From BPJU01 sp964425225 (GTDB lineage Bacteria; Planctomycetota; Planctomycetia; Pirellulales; Pirellulaceae): a stretch of 64,000 bases of DNA. The notes under the pieces were generated by a model. It had not been told where the DNA came from. It ran no database searches and worked only from the letters and a program-made list of their open reading frames with translations. Both the position numbers and the translations under genes were made by a program. The stretch's first letter is position 1. Every line of letters starts with the position of its first letter. The stretch spans positions 8,172 through 72,171 of the forward strand of contig CAYRMD010000016.1 in assembly GCA_964425225.1 (NCBI GenBank), read 5' to 3'. This document shows, piece after piece, positions 54,713 to 64,000 of the stretch.

Positions 54713-55875
54713 ACTGTTAGGGAGCTGCACCCCAACAGGGCCGCGACCGTGAGGGAGCAGCACTGTGCGAATCGGGCCAGGTTCTTTCACCGGGTCGGCT
54801 TGTGAATCCGCTCCTACAGGTTGTGTGTTCCCCGGGTGCACCGCGTTCGTGGTGCTAACGCCAGGGGATGCAGGTTAACTTATTCCGTAAGCCTTCTCAA
54901 AAACGCACTAATTAGGAGACGTGCTGCTCGGATGACGCCTGTCCTTCCATTCGCGACCACAAACAGCGTCACAGGCTCGCGACGTCGCAGGCAGCACCTT
55001 GTGCTAGCAAAACTCGCAAGGGAACGTATTCCGAACGACAGCCTTGTACAACCCCAAGCCGCCTCGCGGCGCGACTTAGGTCAACTGGGTACCAGTTCGC
55101 TAACCTATCCCGACAATGGCGGTTTTCTTCACGTTGCTGGGAAACGGGACGCGTTTTGTCGAGTTTTTCCTTGTTGTCTAGAGTAGTCAGGCTGTCGTGT
55201 TTCTTTGACATTCCTAGTTGTATCAAATTTCCAAAACAAAGGGTCGCAGTGCCTGTCCCCTCGCCGACGGTGCCTGTCCCCGGGCGCGGTACCACCCTCT
55301 TCGATTCACGACTATGATTATCGACATACTTGTGTATGGAACGTTCACATCGAACGGTTGCGGCGGCTTATAAGGCCTTGCCCCTTGGGCCGCACGGCGC
55401 TAACGTTGGTTGACGCGGTCTATAGAAAACCGATTTACTATCGAAATTGCTGGCACGCGGTGTTGCTTATCGGCGTAGATAACCGCTAGCAGCTAAAGCT
55501 CAACAAGACGTTGTAACACGCTAACAAAAGAAACGCTACCAAATCGGTGCACGGCGGCGTTCCGAACGCGAATCGGCGTCGGCGGCTAGTGGGTAGGGTA
55601 GCCGTTCGGCGGGCACGGCACGATCGGTCCACCACACCAGTTACTTCGATACGTTCCTCGATGGCCGAGGTTGCTCGAAGCCGAGCGGTTAGCACCACCG
55701 CCAGTTGCGCGGATTGGCACACAGACAATTACACGTCGGCTTGAACGATCTGGAATAACGCAAAGTCGCCGCCGCCCACGTCGATCGCAATGGACACACC
55801 GTCTTCTTTGCGCCAATGTGCCTTAGCGCCTGTGCGCTGTATTGCTTGCGCCTTAGCGCCTTTGCGCTAAATTAC
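54713..55875 (-). repeat. 1.1-kb degenerate non-coding element, copy B
   Basis: Inverted, diverged copy of 22616-23750. Read on the minus strand it starts at the ACGC repeat cluster (55807-55872; two units), passes GAGGAACGTATCGAAGTAAC (55659-55640) and a doubled GGGACAGGCACC-type motif (55245-55285), and ends at two 33-bp-type units (54765-54713). One plus-strand frame (54821-55186) is open here, but the matching frame in copy A has two stop codons, so it is treated as non-coding. The rest of 54599-55937 holds no gene. Confidence 0.85.
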
Positions 55876-55937
55876 TCGCACGTTATTGGGGGAATCGCAG
55901 CGACAATCGAGACGCTCACGCGTGGCCCACGAGAGTG

Positions 55938-57839
55938 TTACGCGGATACCGGCTGATAACCGATGCAGGCTGACTCCAGACACGTGCGCACAATTCCTTC
56001 GGCATCCAAACCGAGGTCGGCCAATAGCTCGTGACGTTCCCCATGCATCACAAAGTGGTCTGGTATGCCGAGTCGGCGCAGTTTCGGTAGGGTCAACCCA
56101 TGCTCGGCAGCCCACTCCAACACGGCGCTGCCAAAACCTCCGGCTAAACACCCCTCTTCCAACGTAACTAGAAATGGAACTTCGCGCAGGAGTTTCTCCA
56201 GGAGTTCCGTGTCGAGCGGCTTGGCGAAGCGCGCATTTACGAGCGTAAGGCGCAAGCCGTGTTCCTGTTCGAGTCGCTCGACTGCACGGAGAGCTTCGTT
56301 CAATAATGCTCCATAGCTGACAACGGCCCCGTCACTGCCCCATTGTATCAGCTCTGCTTTTCCCAATTCCAACGGAACCCAAGGTCGTGCCGGTTCTGGA
56401 GCCACTGCCTTCGGGTAACGGATCGCTGCTGGTCCTGGGAGTTCCAAGGCCCAGGCTACCATTTGTTCGAGCTCGCGACCGTCGGCGGGTGCTAAGAGGG
56501 TCATATTCGGGAAAATCCGTAAATAGGCGATATCGAAAACGCCGTGATGTGTCGGCCCGTCCGGTCCGGCCAGACCTGCACGATCCATCGTGAATAAGAC
56601 AGGCAGGTTTTGCAGAGAGACTTCCTGGAAGATTTGGTCGAAACTGCGCTGTAAGAAAGTGCTATAGATGTCAACAATGGGTCGCAATCCCGCTTTAGCT
56701 TGTCCGGCCGCAAAGGCCACGGTGTGAGCTTCGCAGATTCCCGTATCAAAAAAACGGGTGGGAAAAGTATCGCGTACCTTTTCGAGCTTGTTGCCTTGGC
56801 ACATTGCCGCAGTCATCACCGTCACATCCGGCCGGGTGCTCATTTGATCGAAAATCGCTTTACTTGCATGATGTGTAAAGGTCGACCCGGATGTTTTTTC
56901 TTTCGGGACGGGTTTGCCCTCTTTCGCTTCGAAGGCAGGCGGAGCGTGGAAAAACACGGGATCGGCTTCTGCCGGCCGAAAACCACGTCCTTTTTCCGTT
57001 ACCACATGCAAGAGTATGGGGCCGGGAAGATCTTTCACCATGCGAAAATACTTCCGCAATAGTGCCAAGTTGTGGCCGTCGATCGGTCCCAAGTAACGGA
57101 ATCCCAGCTCTTCGAAGAGCATACCGCCATGGAGACCGGCTTTGATGGCCTCCTTGATTTGTAACAACATGCGCTCGGCGGGATCTCCGAACACCGGCAC
57201 GCGGTTCAGCATCTTCTGAACTTCCGTCTTGAAGCCAGTGTATAGGGGGTTAGTGCGCAAGCGATCCAGATACTGTGCCAGGCCTCCCACGCGGGGGCAA
57301 ATGGACATCTTGTTGTCGTTCAACACCACTAAAATCTGGGCCGCCATGCCGCCGGCGTTGTTCAGCGCTTCGTGGACGATACCCGATGGAAAGGCACCGT
57401 CGCCTATGACGGCTACTGCGCGCCGGTTTTTTTCACCCCGCAATACATCCGCTGTATGAAGCCCCAAAACCGTCGAGACACTACAGCCAGCATGTCCCGT
57501 CATAAAAAGATCATACGGGCTTTCCTGAGGGTTCGGGTAACCCATCAGCCCACCCTTGGTACGGATCGTATGAAATTGATGGTAACGTCCCGTGATGAGC
57601 TTGTGGGGATAAATCTGATGACCCGTATCCCAAATCAATCGGTCGTAGCGGAAATCGTAGACGCTATGTAAAGCCAAGCACAACTCGACGACCCCCAAAT
57701 TCGATGCAAAATGCGCCGATCGGCAGGTGAGTAAATCGTACAAAACTTGGCGAATTTCGTGCGCTAATTGCTCCAGCTCCCGCACGCTCATGTGATGTAG
57801 ATCCAAAGGCGATTTCAGCTCCGCAAGTAGCTTGCCCAT
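55938..57839 (-). CDS. dxs: 1-deoxy-D-xylulose-5-phosphate synthase
   Basis: 633 aa, full length. Thiamine-diphosphate enzyme motifs: IWDTGHQIYPHKLITGR, VIGDGAFPSGIVHEALNNAG with the following LNDNKMSI, the central GHNLALLRKYF, the transketolase middle domain (FFDTGICEAHTVAFAAGQAK; FTMDRAGLAGPDGPTHHGVF) and the C-terminal domain (LVTLEEGCLAGGFGSAVLEW). It condenses pyruvate and glyceraldehyde-3-phosphate, the first step of the MEP isoprenoid pathway. GGGAG lies upstream of the ATG. It follows ispA on the same strand but after a 975-bp gap, so a separate promoter is likely. Confidence 0.97.
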   Translation of the reverse strand: MGKLLAELKSPLDLHHMSVRELEQLAHEIRQVLYDLLTCRSAHFASNLGVVELCLALHSVYDFRYDRLIWDTGHQIYPHKLITGRYHQFHTIRTKGGLMGYPNPQESPYDLFMTGHAGCSVSTVLGLHTADVLRGEKNRRAVAVIGDGAFPSGIVHEALNNAGGMAAQILVVLNDNKMSICPRVGGLAQYLDRLRTNPLYTGFKTEVQKMLNRVPVFGDPAERMLLQIKEAIKAGLHGGMLFEELGFRYLGPIDGHNLALLRKYFRMVKDLPGPILLHVVTEKGRGFRPAEADPVFFHAPPAFEAKEGKPVPKEKTSGSTFTHHASKAIFDQMSTRPDVTVMTAAMCQGNKLEKVRDTFPTRFFDTGICEAHTVAFAAGQAKAGLRPIVDIYSTFLQRSFDQIFQEVSLQNLPVLFTMDRAGLAGPDGPTHHGVFDIAYLRIFPNMTLLAPADGRELEQMVAWALELPGPAAIRYPKAVAPEPARPWVPLELGKAELIQWGSDGAVVSYGALLNEALRAVERLEQEHGLRLTLVNARFAKPLDTELLEKLLREVPFLVTLEEGCLAGGFGSAVLEWAAEHGLTLPKLRRLGIPDHFVMHGERHELLADLGLDAEGIVRTCLESACIGYQPVSA

Positions 57840-58814
57840 AGCGAGTCTTTTGCTCCCTGATTTCCAGGCTGCCCACTGTCAACCGCTAGCGCCCGCAAAC
57901 GGTTGTGAGTCACCCGGCGCGCGACCGGCAATTAGATCTCCCAAAAGGCTCGAACTTAAGAGCGCTTAACCTCCCGTTTTTGCTCGCCACGCTTCGTGAA
58001 TCATGCCAACCCAACTTGTGATCGCAAAAGTACTTCATAGATTAGGTTACGGTATCCACGACTCCCGAAGCACGGTTCCTAGCCATCTTCCGGTCCACAA
58101 ATCGGTGTTCTTCGAAATCGACACTCATTTGGTATCGTCCTGCACTCGGATATACGTAACGTGAAATAACGTTGTTCCCGTGAGCGTTTTGAAACACACG
58201 AGCGGAAGGTACGGAGCGACTCGCCGCCTCCCTGCGCTCCGGGGAAAACTATGACGACCGCTCCGTAGTGCCCCCGGGCAATGGACTCGTCCTGCACGAG
58301 CCGTACAAAACCGGACTTCAGTCTAGATTTGTCCTGTGCCAGGCGGATCCCCGAAATGTACTCCTGCTCACAATGCACTCCTGCGCAAATAGTAAGGTCG
58401 TAAGCGCATACCGTCGGCCGCTGGTTAACCTCTCAGTTCATGGGTTCTGATCCTCAAGTAGCCGCACAGCGGCACGCGTCGATCTTTCTTTGTTGTACGA
58501 TAATCGATTGCTGCCAAAATTGGATCCTCCCGGACACCTAGCCCAATGGCGGATAGTGGTTTGCCACTTGTGGATGATTTACCTGCCGCAGCATGGAAAG
58601 TCCGCCGAGCTTTGCTTGCCCGATCCTAACACGAATTACGCTTACCTATCTCCTTTATTTACCCGATTTCCACCCGGAGGAAGTAGACCAGTTCTGCCGT
58701 CTGGTGTCGAACACCTATCTTGGGAGCAAAGCCGTCAAGCGTTAGAGTTCGGACCTGGGCAGCCGATGAACCCAACAACAACTGCTTCGGTCGCGCGATT
58801 CCATAGAATTTGCT
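57840..58814. other. 975-bp gap between ispA and dxs
   Basis: No supported gene. A 99-codon minus-strand frame (58079-58378) has no recognisable domain or ribosome site. An inverted repeat TACGGAGCG/CGCTCCGTA occupies 58210-58218 and 58259-58267. The gap should contain the dxs promoter. None of the dispersed repeats was found here. Confidence 0.5.
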
Positions 58815-59729
58815 TCAATGGCTGCGCGACATCACGAAGCTGGCTAAGGAAGCCAGCCGTTTTCCTGGCTTTCCGAGCGGCATGACAACTGCCTGCGCTT
58901 CGGCGATCAATTCGGCCACTTTCTGCCGACTTTGCTCGACCCCGAGTAAGGCCGGGAACGTGAGTTTTCCCAGAGTGCGATCCTTTCCCGTCCGTTTCCC
59001 GACGCATGTTGAAGCGTTGCCGCAGTCCAACAAATCGTCCACTATCTGGAAAGCCATCCCAATACACTGACCGTAACGCGAAAGCGAGGATAACCGATCG
59101 GGGTCGGCCTGCCCGATCAGCGCCCCCAGTCGCATGGATGCCTGAAAGAGCGCGCCGGTTTTCCGCTGATGAATGCTTTGTAGCACGTCCAGATCACCCG
59201 GCCGGTGCTGAGCTTGTAAGTCGTCGACTTGCCCACCGACAAGTGCCGTGGCTCCCGCCGCTCGGCTCAGTTCCTGACAGCACAAAGCCGCGATATGTGG
59301 GGGGGACACCTCCGCAGCTAACAGCTCAAAAGCACGTGCCAGGAGAGCATCCCCGGCCAAAATAGCCAGAGCCTCGCCGAATTGCACGTGACACGTCGGT
59401 CGTCCCCTCCTTAGGTCATCGTCGTCCATGGCCGGTAGATCGTCGTGGATCAACGAATAGGTGTGCACCATCTCAACGGCACAAGCAGCCGGCATGGCGC
59501 GCCGATAATCGCTTCCACACGCTTCCGTAGTTAGCAACACGAGCAATGGCCGCAGACGCTTTCCAGGTGCCAAAAGGCTATAGCGGATAGCCTCTTCTAA
59601 TTTCGGTGGGCAACCGGCACCGAATCGACTGTACCGATCCAGTGCCAAATTTATTTCCTGCCGCAGCGGCTCCGCCCACTCCCAAAAACCACCCAATTCG
59701 TCGCTCACCAAGCATGATAGGTTACTCAT
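58815..59729 (-). CDS. ispA: polyprenyl (farnesyl/geranylgeranyl) diphosphate synthase
   Basis: 304 aa from ATG 59729; a frame to 59804 exists but lacks family similarity. Both Asp-rich motifs are intact: IHDDLPAMDDDDLRRGRPTC (FARM) and FQIVDDLLD (SARM), with GKRLRPLLVLLTTEA and GKDRTLGKLTFPALLGV. Before the first motif the residues are VEMVHTYSLIHDD, the short-chain (C15-C20) type. It elongates DMAPP with IPP for quinones, carotenoids and undecaprenyl carriers. It belongs to the common xseA-xseB-ispA-dxs order, though with unusual gaps on both sides. Confidence 0.94.
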   Translation of the reverse strand: MSNLSCLVSDELGGFWEWAEPLRQEINLALDRYSRFGAGCPPKLEEAIRYSLLAPGKRLRPLLVLLTTEACGSDYRRAMPAACAVEMVHTYSLIHDDLPAMDDDDLRRGRPTCHVQFGEALAILAGDALLARAFELLAAEVSPPHIAALCCQELSRAAGATALVGGQVDDLQAQHRPGDLDVLQSIHQRKTGALFQASMRLGALIGQADPDRLSSLSRYGQCIGMAFQIVDDLLDCGNASTCVGKRTGKDRTLGKLTFPALLGVEQSRQKVAELIAEAQAVVMPLGKPGKRLASLASFVMSRSH

Positions 59730-60245
59730 CGCATATCCAACAACCGCATTTGTAAGGTTTGGCCTCGTTGTCGTGATCACACAAGCTGTTATAACAAGAA
59801 CCAAACGGGCGTATTATACCCGCTGTTGTTGGACCGTAGAACCCGCTTGTTCACAGGTGGATCCAAGAGCCCAAACCACCGAAAGCCGCGTGTGGCCCCT
59901 CGAGTTTGACGAGAGTCGCAGGGGCTTTGGGAATCGGGTCCGCTCACGCGAAACTCCCATTGTAGACGTATGTCGCGGGCCCGTGTCCGAGTAAGGGTGG
60001 TCGGCGAGTCGTTTACGGACCACACCTTCGAGGCGCCGTCGCGCCCCATCGTGCCCATCTTCAGGCTAGCGGCATCTAATCGAGCGATTGGAGACGAGGC
60101 AACCACTGATGACAGCCAGCCATGTTATCGACCGGTGCCAGCTAAAACTGAGATGCACACACCAGAATGGCAAGCGTTGCAATTAGCAGATCGAATTTGG
60201 GGACCATTGCATAATGGGAGACGACATACACCCGATGAGTCTGTT
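59730..60245. other. 516-bp gap between xseB and ispA
   Basis: No gene supported. A plus-strand frame (59970-60353) runs antisense into xseB and was rejected. The region probably carries the ispA promoter. Confidence 0.5.
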
Positions 60246-60557
60246 TTACTGGCTGGAGCGACGCCGCGAGCGGGACTGTTGTTTTTCCTCCAGCGATATG
60301 TCGTCGATCGCAATCGATTCGGTTACCGGCTGGTTATTCTGATCGACATCTAAGAGCTTTTCGACGACAACTTGAGCTTGATCCAACTGCTGATAGCAGA
60401 GTTTAAGATGTTGAATTCCCTCGGCGAATACCTGCAGTGCTTCACTCAAGCCAAGTTCACCGGACTCTAGCTGCTGGACAGCATTCTCCAACCGCTGGAG
60501 CGCTTCTTCGAAGGTAAGTTTTTCCGACGGTGTTTCTTTGCGAATTTTCTCGGGCAT
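60246..60557 (-). CDS. xseB: exodeoxyribonuclease VII small subunit
   Basis: 103 aa. The family core LTFEEALQRLENAVQQLESG, then ELGLSEALQVFAEGIQHLKL and CYQQLDQAQ, is complete; a polar tail rich in Ser/Arg/Gln follows. The chosen ATG (60557) overlaps the xseA stop by one base (TAATG); an in-frame ATG at 60569 is also possible but stands only 2 nt from AGGAG. The small subunit coats XseA in the exonuclease that digests single-stranded DNA in repair. Confidence 0.93.
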   Translation of the reverse strand: MPEKIRKETPSEKLTFEEALQRLENAVQQLESGELGLSEALQVFAEGIQHLKLCYQQLDQAQVVVEKLLDVDQNNQPVTESIAIDDISLEEKQQSRSRRRSSQ

Positions 60558-61801
60558 TACTCTTGCCATTGCTCCTGAGTGGTTTCCACGCGACTACGGA
60601 TACGACCTCGAGCCAGAATGGTATCGAGCGTATCTCCTATGGCTATATCGGAAATGGTGCGGACCAACTGGCCATCCGCGCGGAGCGTAACCGTGTAACC
60701 ACGTGCTAACGTAGCCAAGGGGCTAAGGGCTTCCAATTGGGCTGCATGTCGCTCCAAGCGTTGGCGCGTGCGTTCCAAAATGCGTCGCATACCGTTTTCC
60801 AAACGCATGGCCAAGTCGTCGACTTGTTGGGCAAATCGGTGGATGAAATCGTCGGGCCGCCTCAGGACGGGGCGGCTGGCCCAGTGTCGGATCGATTGTC
60901 GCGCTTGATCTAAGCGCCGGCGGATAGCCTGTTCCAGGCGTCGGCGCACATGTTGGAGCCGCTCCCTTAGTTCCTGTTCTGACGGGACGACCCGCTGGGC
61001 GGCCTCCGTAGGTGTTAAGGCTCGCACGTCCGCCGCCAGATCGCAGAGCGTTACATCGATATCGTGGCCGATGGCGGACACTACTGGAATTTTCGACCGA
61101 TGGACAGCGCGCACAAGTGCCTCTTCATTAAAACACCACAAGTCTTCGATACTTCCGCCACCGCGCGTGATCACCAAGACATCCGGACGTTCTACCAGAC
61201 GATGGGCTTTGCCAATGGCTGCGATCACTTGTTCAGCCGCTCCGTCTCCCTGAACTTGCACAGGAAACAATAAGATGTGTACGGCCTTCCAACGTTTTTT
61301 TACGGTCTCCACAAAATCGTAAAGGGCCGCTCCGGTCGGGCTGGTGATCAAACCAATTCTTTTGGGAAAACACGGCAAGGGTTTCTTGTGTTCCGGGGCG
61401 AAAAGCCCCTCGCGCTGAAGACGCTCAAATAGCTGACGCAAACGCGTGTGCCAAATACCGACTCCCAACGGTTCAACGCGGCGTACCACCAACTGGTACT
61501 CACCCCGCGGCGCATAAACGTCTATTCTCCCGAAGCAAACTACCTGTTGTCCGTCTTCCAGATCAAAGCCAAGGTCGTACACGTAGCTACGCCAAATCAC
61601 AGCACGTATTTGGGCGTGCTCGTCCTTCAAACGAAAATAGAGGTGGCCCGATTTGGGGCGTGCCAAATTGGAAACCTCGCCCGATACCCAAACGTCGACA
61701 AACGACTCTTCTAGCAGCAGTTTGATGTGAGCCGTTAATTGACTGACCGTCCATGGCTCTTCGGCCGTGGGCCATTGATCCAGCTGTTCTGCGGTTGCCA
61801 T
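60557..61801 (-). CDS. xseA: exodeoxyribonuclease VII large subunit
   Basis: 414 aa from ATG 61801 (a TTG lies three codons earlier). The N-terminal OB fold (VSQLTAHIKLLLEESFVDVW, VSGEVSNLARPKSGHLYFRL) binds single-stranded DNA. The catalytic part has FPKRIGLITSPTGAALYDF, VLVITRGGGSIEDLWCFNEE and VVSAIGHDIDVTLCDLAADV, followed by a long coiled coil and a C-terminal GYTVTLRADGQLVRTISD strand pair. Coupled to xseB. The DUF374 gene upstream is 150 bp away on the same strand. Confidence 0.95.
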   Translation of the reverse strand: MATAEQLDQWPTAEEPWTVSQLTAHIKLLLEESFVDVWVSGEVSNLARPKSGHLYFRLKDEHAQIRAVIWRSYVYDLGFDLEDGQQVVCFGRIDVYAPRGEYQLVVRRVEPLGVGIWHTRLRQLFERLQREGLFAPEHKKPLPCFPKRIGLITSPTGAALYDFVETVKKRWKAVHILLFPVQVQGDGAAEQVIAAIGKAHRLVERPDVLVITRGGGSIEDLWCFNEEALVRAVHRSKIPVVSAIGHDIDVTLCDLAADVRALTPTEAAQRVVPSEQELRERLQHVRRRLEQAIRRRLDQARQSIRHWASRPVLRRPDDFIHRFAQQVDDLAMRLENGMRRILERTRQRLERHAAQLEALSPLATLARGYTVTLRADGQLVRTISDIAIGDTLDTILARGRIRSRVETTQEQWQE

Positions 61802-61951
61802 AACGCGCAAGCGCTAGTTATTGTTGTGTGAAATAGCCCTGGAAACCGATATTGACCGTTGACTTGTATCACGCCAGACCAATAAATTCTTCCGAGCGCC
61901 AGTTCTTGAGAACAACAGCACGATGCGAGATATCACGTGGCTTGGTGCAAG

Positions 61952-62815
61952 TTATCCTCGTACCACATTACATAAATTATACCACGCGGTTTTAAGATCC
62001 ACGACGGCGCTCGGTACGTTTTCATCGAAAGTTGGTACTATCGCTGTGCGCACTGCTGTTGCGTTTTGATCGATTCTTCGAGGGACGTTTTTCTCCTCAT
62101 TCCGGTGGGGTTGCCATCTGGTGGCGGCTTTTCGCATACCTTGTTCTTGGGAGTGGCAAACTCCGCTATTGGCCCAATGTTCGGCATGAGCGGTCAGTAA
62201 AGACAGTATCTGTTCGACATAGCTACGGTAGGCTTCTAATTGAGCACGGTCGGCTCCAGGCGGGACGTGGATTCGAGGCCCGACAACGCATCGAGCACGG
62301 CTGGCTGGCCGGGGCACGGCAAACCGATCCCACGTTGGTAACCGCCAGGGACGTTCGTAACCCAATCCAATGGGAATCAAGGGTAGCCTAAGACGCGATG
62401 CAAGGAATACCGAACCAGCAGCCATCCGGCGTCGTGGTCCACGCGGTCCGTCGGGAGTAATGGCTAGATTGATCGACGGTCCTTGGCGCAGGCACTCCAA
62501 CACCGCCATGACTCCGCCGCGCTGCGTCGAGCCGCGGACCGTTTGGAAACCTCGGAATCGTGCCGCGTGAGCTAGCCAGTCGGCATCGCGGTGGCGGCTC
62601 AAAAGCATGGCAATCCTGCAATGTCCGCGCAAATAAAATAAAAAGGGAATGTACTCATGCCAAAAAAGATAGATACCGGGACCTTCGAACGCCGCATCGG
62701 CTGGATCGACGGTTGGATCGTAGAAAACAGCCCGAAAGTCCAGGCTGCACATCCAAGACTCAGTCAGAGCTGCAAGGGCTAGGCCGCCGAGCCGGCGCAT
62801 CCATCGCGCGGGCAT
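61952..62815 (-). CDS. DUF374 lysophospholipid acyltransferase-family protein
   Basis: 287 aa from ATG 62815, with AAGGAG upstream; an in-frame GTG at 62824 overlaps that spacing. The acyltransferase pattern is visible: FWHEYIPFLFYLRGHC in place of the HX4D block, MLLSRHRDADWLAHAARFRG, VRGSTQRGGVMAVLECLRQG and INLAITPDGPRGPRRRMAAG. The C-terminal 90 residues are an extra low-complexity basic tail. Members sit near lipid A genes in other Gram-negatives and are thought to acylate envelope lipids. Location between dapF and xseA gives no further clue. Confidence 0.88.
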   Translation of the reverse strand: MPARWMRRLGGLALAALTESWMCSLDFRAVFYDPTVDPADAAFEGPGIYLFWHEYIPFLFYLRGHCRIAMLLSRHRDADWLAHAARFRGFQTVRGSTQRGGVMAVLECLRQGPSINLAITPDGPRGPRRRMAAGSVFLASRLRLPLIPIGLGYERPWRLPTWDRFAVPRPASRARCVVGPRIHVPPGADRAQLEAYRSYVEQILSLLTAHAEHWANSGVCHSQEQGMRKAATRWQPHRNEEKNVPRRIDQNATAVRTAIVPTFDENVPSAVVDLKTAWYNLCNVVRG

Positions 62816-63007
62816 CTGGAACACTCCTTAACCGGACGGATCTTCTGATGTTGGATAACTCCAACCGCTGAGTGGGTATCAGGTGGCTCATGGCTACGGC
62901 CTTCGCCTGTGGGCAATGCCCGACTCCCAAAAACGGCATCCAGCAGCATCAGTTGCCGTGGCGCACGCCGTCCGCCACCTTGAGACTCCGAATCCTCTCG
63001 TTGTACG

Positions 63008-63862
63008 CTACGCACCGAAAGACGCTTCATCGGGCCACGTCCCTTCGAATACTTCGACGGCCGGCCCTGTCATATACACATGATTGTCCTGTTCGTTCCA
63101 CTCCAATTCGAGATCGCCGCCTAAAAGATGATTGACAATCCGGCGTGAGGTGCGTCCTGTGAGTACACCCGCGACGCACACGGCGCTGGCTCCGGTGCCG
63201 CAGGCCCATGTTTCGCCCGATCCACGCTCCCACGTGCGCTGCCGCACTTCGTTGGTTCCCAGCACCTCGACAAACTCCACGTTTGTACGAGCGGGAAACA
63301 TGCGGTGGGTTTCCAACATAGGGCCTATATGGAGCACCCAATGATCTGTTGCTTCTTGGACAAATACGACACAATGAGGATTCCCCATCGACACGCACGT
63401 TACGCGTATGGTTTGACCGGCTACTTCCAGTGGCTGTTCGACCACGGGGGACTCGAGGAATCGTGACGGAATGCGATCCGCATCCAACACAGGTTCTCCC
63501 ATATCGGCCCGAACGCGTTCGACTTTGTTGCCGCGTGTTAACAGTTGTACGTTGAGTATTCCACGACCGGTCTGGATCCTCATTTGTTCCTTTCGAATGC
63601 CCCGGCGTTCATACAGATACTTCGCCACGCAACGAATACCGTTGCCGCACATTTCGGCCTCGGAGCCATCCGAGTTGAACATTTGCATTCGCGCATCGGC
63701 TGCTTCAGAGGGACGAATCAGGATCAGCCCGTCGGAACCCACTCCGAAACGACGGTGGGAAATGCGGCGTGCAAGATCCCCGGGATTTTCAGGAGCCCGT
63801 TGTTCAAAGCAGTCTACATACACGTAATCATTCCCGGCCCCGTGCATTTTCACAAAACGCAT
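63008..63862 (-). CDS. dapF: diaminopimelate epimerase
   Basis: 284 aa from ATG 63862, with GGGAGGGGAGC just upstream; a frame to 63907 is less likely. The first catalytic Cys is in AEMCGNGIRCVAKYL and the second in TWACGTGASAVCVAG; MHGAGNDYVYVD, RFGVGSDGLILI, NSDGSEAEMC and SMGNPHCVVFV are also conserved. It converts LL- to meso-diaminopimelate for lysine and peptidoglycan. The last residues are typical. 63863-64000 upstream shows no gene. Confidence 0.97.
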   Translation of the reverse strand: MRFVKMHGAGNDYVYVDCFEQRAPENPGDLARRISHRRFGVGSDGLILIRPSEAADARMQMFNSDGSEAEMCGNGIRCVAKYLYERRGIRKEQMRIQTGRGILNVQLLTRGNKVERVRADMGEPVLDADRIPSRFLESPVVEQPLEVAGQTIRVTCVSMGNPHCVVFVQEATDHWVLHIGPMLETHRMFPARTNVEFVEVLGTNEVRQRTWERGSGETWACGTGASAVCVAGVLTGRTSRRIVNHLLGGDLELEWNEQDNHVYMTGPAVEVFEGTWPDEASFGA

Positions 63863-64000
63863 GCTCCCCTCCCACGGTCCGCACAATCGGCCAAATACAT
63901 GCTGCAAAATGCGCCATTCCGTATCGGTATGCTAACTCCTAAAGCCGTTTTGGGGTAGAAGAACTAAGGCCCGGGGGGCTTTGCTTTGTGGCTTTTTAAG

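Noticed and set aside
54821..55186. 121-codon frame in element B
   Set aside because: The homologous frame in element A has two stop codons and no matching family was recognised; kept only as an observation.
58079..58378. 99-codon minus-strand frame between ispA and dxs
   Set aside because: No domain, no ribosome site, mixed codon pattern.
59970..60353. 127-codon plus-strand frame
   Set aside because: It runs antisense over the 3' end of xseB, whose identity is secure, and has no recognised domain.

Overview
The window looks like chromosome of a planctomycete (Planctomycetota, probably a Pirellulales-type lineage). This rests on family content seen in the translations: a DUF1501 protein next to a DUF1549/DUF1553 (PSD1-type) haem-motif protein, a DUF1080 protein, an ExbB/ExbD cluster with a squalene-cyclase-fold protein, a TPR protein carrying two RNA polymerase alpha-CTD-like domains, and a fused SecDF. 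No phage, plasmid, IS transposase, CRISPR array or rRNA gene was recognised. The species cannot be named from the sequence alone.

Layout. 1-5790 (minus): an ECF sigma factor, a one-helix anti-sigma-like protein and a secreted coiled-coil protein overlap by ATGA junctions and are followed by the PSD1-type protein and a DUF1501 protein cut by the left edge. 6344-10077 (plus): ABC-2 type permease, TPR lipoprotein, small conserved-looking protein. 10235-12628 (minus): PsbP/DcrB-like protein, DUF2582 winged helix, CNT nucleoside transporter. 12878-22206 (minus): 1074-aa TPR protein, ExbB, ExbD and a 1541-aa membrane-anchored protein with a very long Pro/Ala-rich linker and a C-terminal alpha/alpha-barrel. 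22207-24000: non-coding repeats. 24001-25153 (plus): a 51-codon gene and an NAD-dependent epimerase. 25187-30900 (minus): prepilin-like protein, YgiQ-type radical SAM protein, MFS transporter; then tRNA-Gln(CTG). 31964-33649 (plus): FHA-GAF-PP2C phosphatase. 33650-36287 (minus): DUF1080 protein and a GH10-like protein lacking the catalytic glutamates. 36543: purC. 37580-42026 (minus): lipoprotein, kdsA, lipid-kinase-like protein. 42634-49314 (plus): tRNA-Thr(CGT), TPR-alphaCTD2 protein, tgt, yajC, secDF, strong terminator. 49654-54598: LysM protein, alpha/beta-hydrolase-like protein, VWA protein. 55938-63862 (minus): dapF, DUF374 acyltransferase, xseA, xseB, ispA, dxs, i.e. isoprenoid and cell-envelope precursor supply. 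KdsA and DapF together argue for a Gram-negative-type envelope with Kdo and diaminopimelate.

The most unusual signal is outside the genes. Two non-coding stretches of about 1.1 kb (22616-23750 and 54713-55875, opposite orientation, about 31 kb apart) are diverged copies of each other, collinear to within a few bases across their length. Each runs from an ACGCAAAGGCGC-type repeat to a 33-bp-period GC-rich repeat, with a doubled GGCACC/CAGGCAC motif inside. Shorter members and other linked modules lie between genes elsewhere, and two genes (8203, 25153) end in a stop codon supplied by the ACGC repeat. Other notable points: a Tgt whose three zinc cysteines are Thr/Ser/Ser, pseudo-enzyme-like GH10 and alpha/beta-hydrolase proteins, and the twin alpha-CTD protein.
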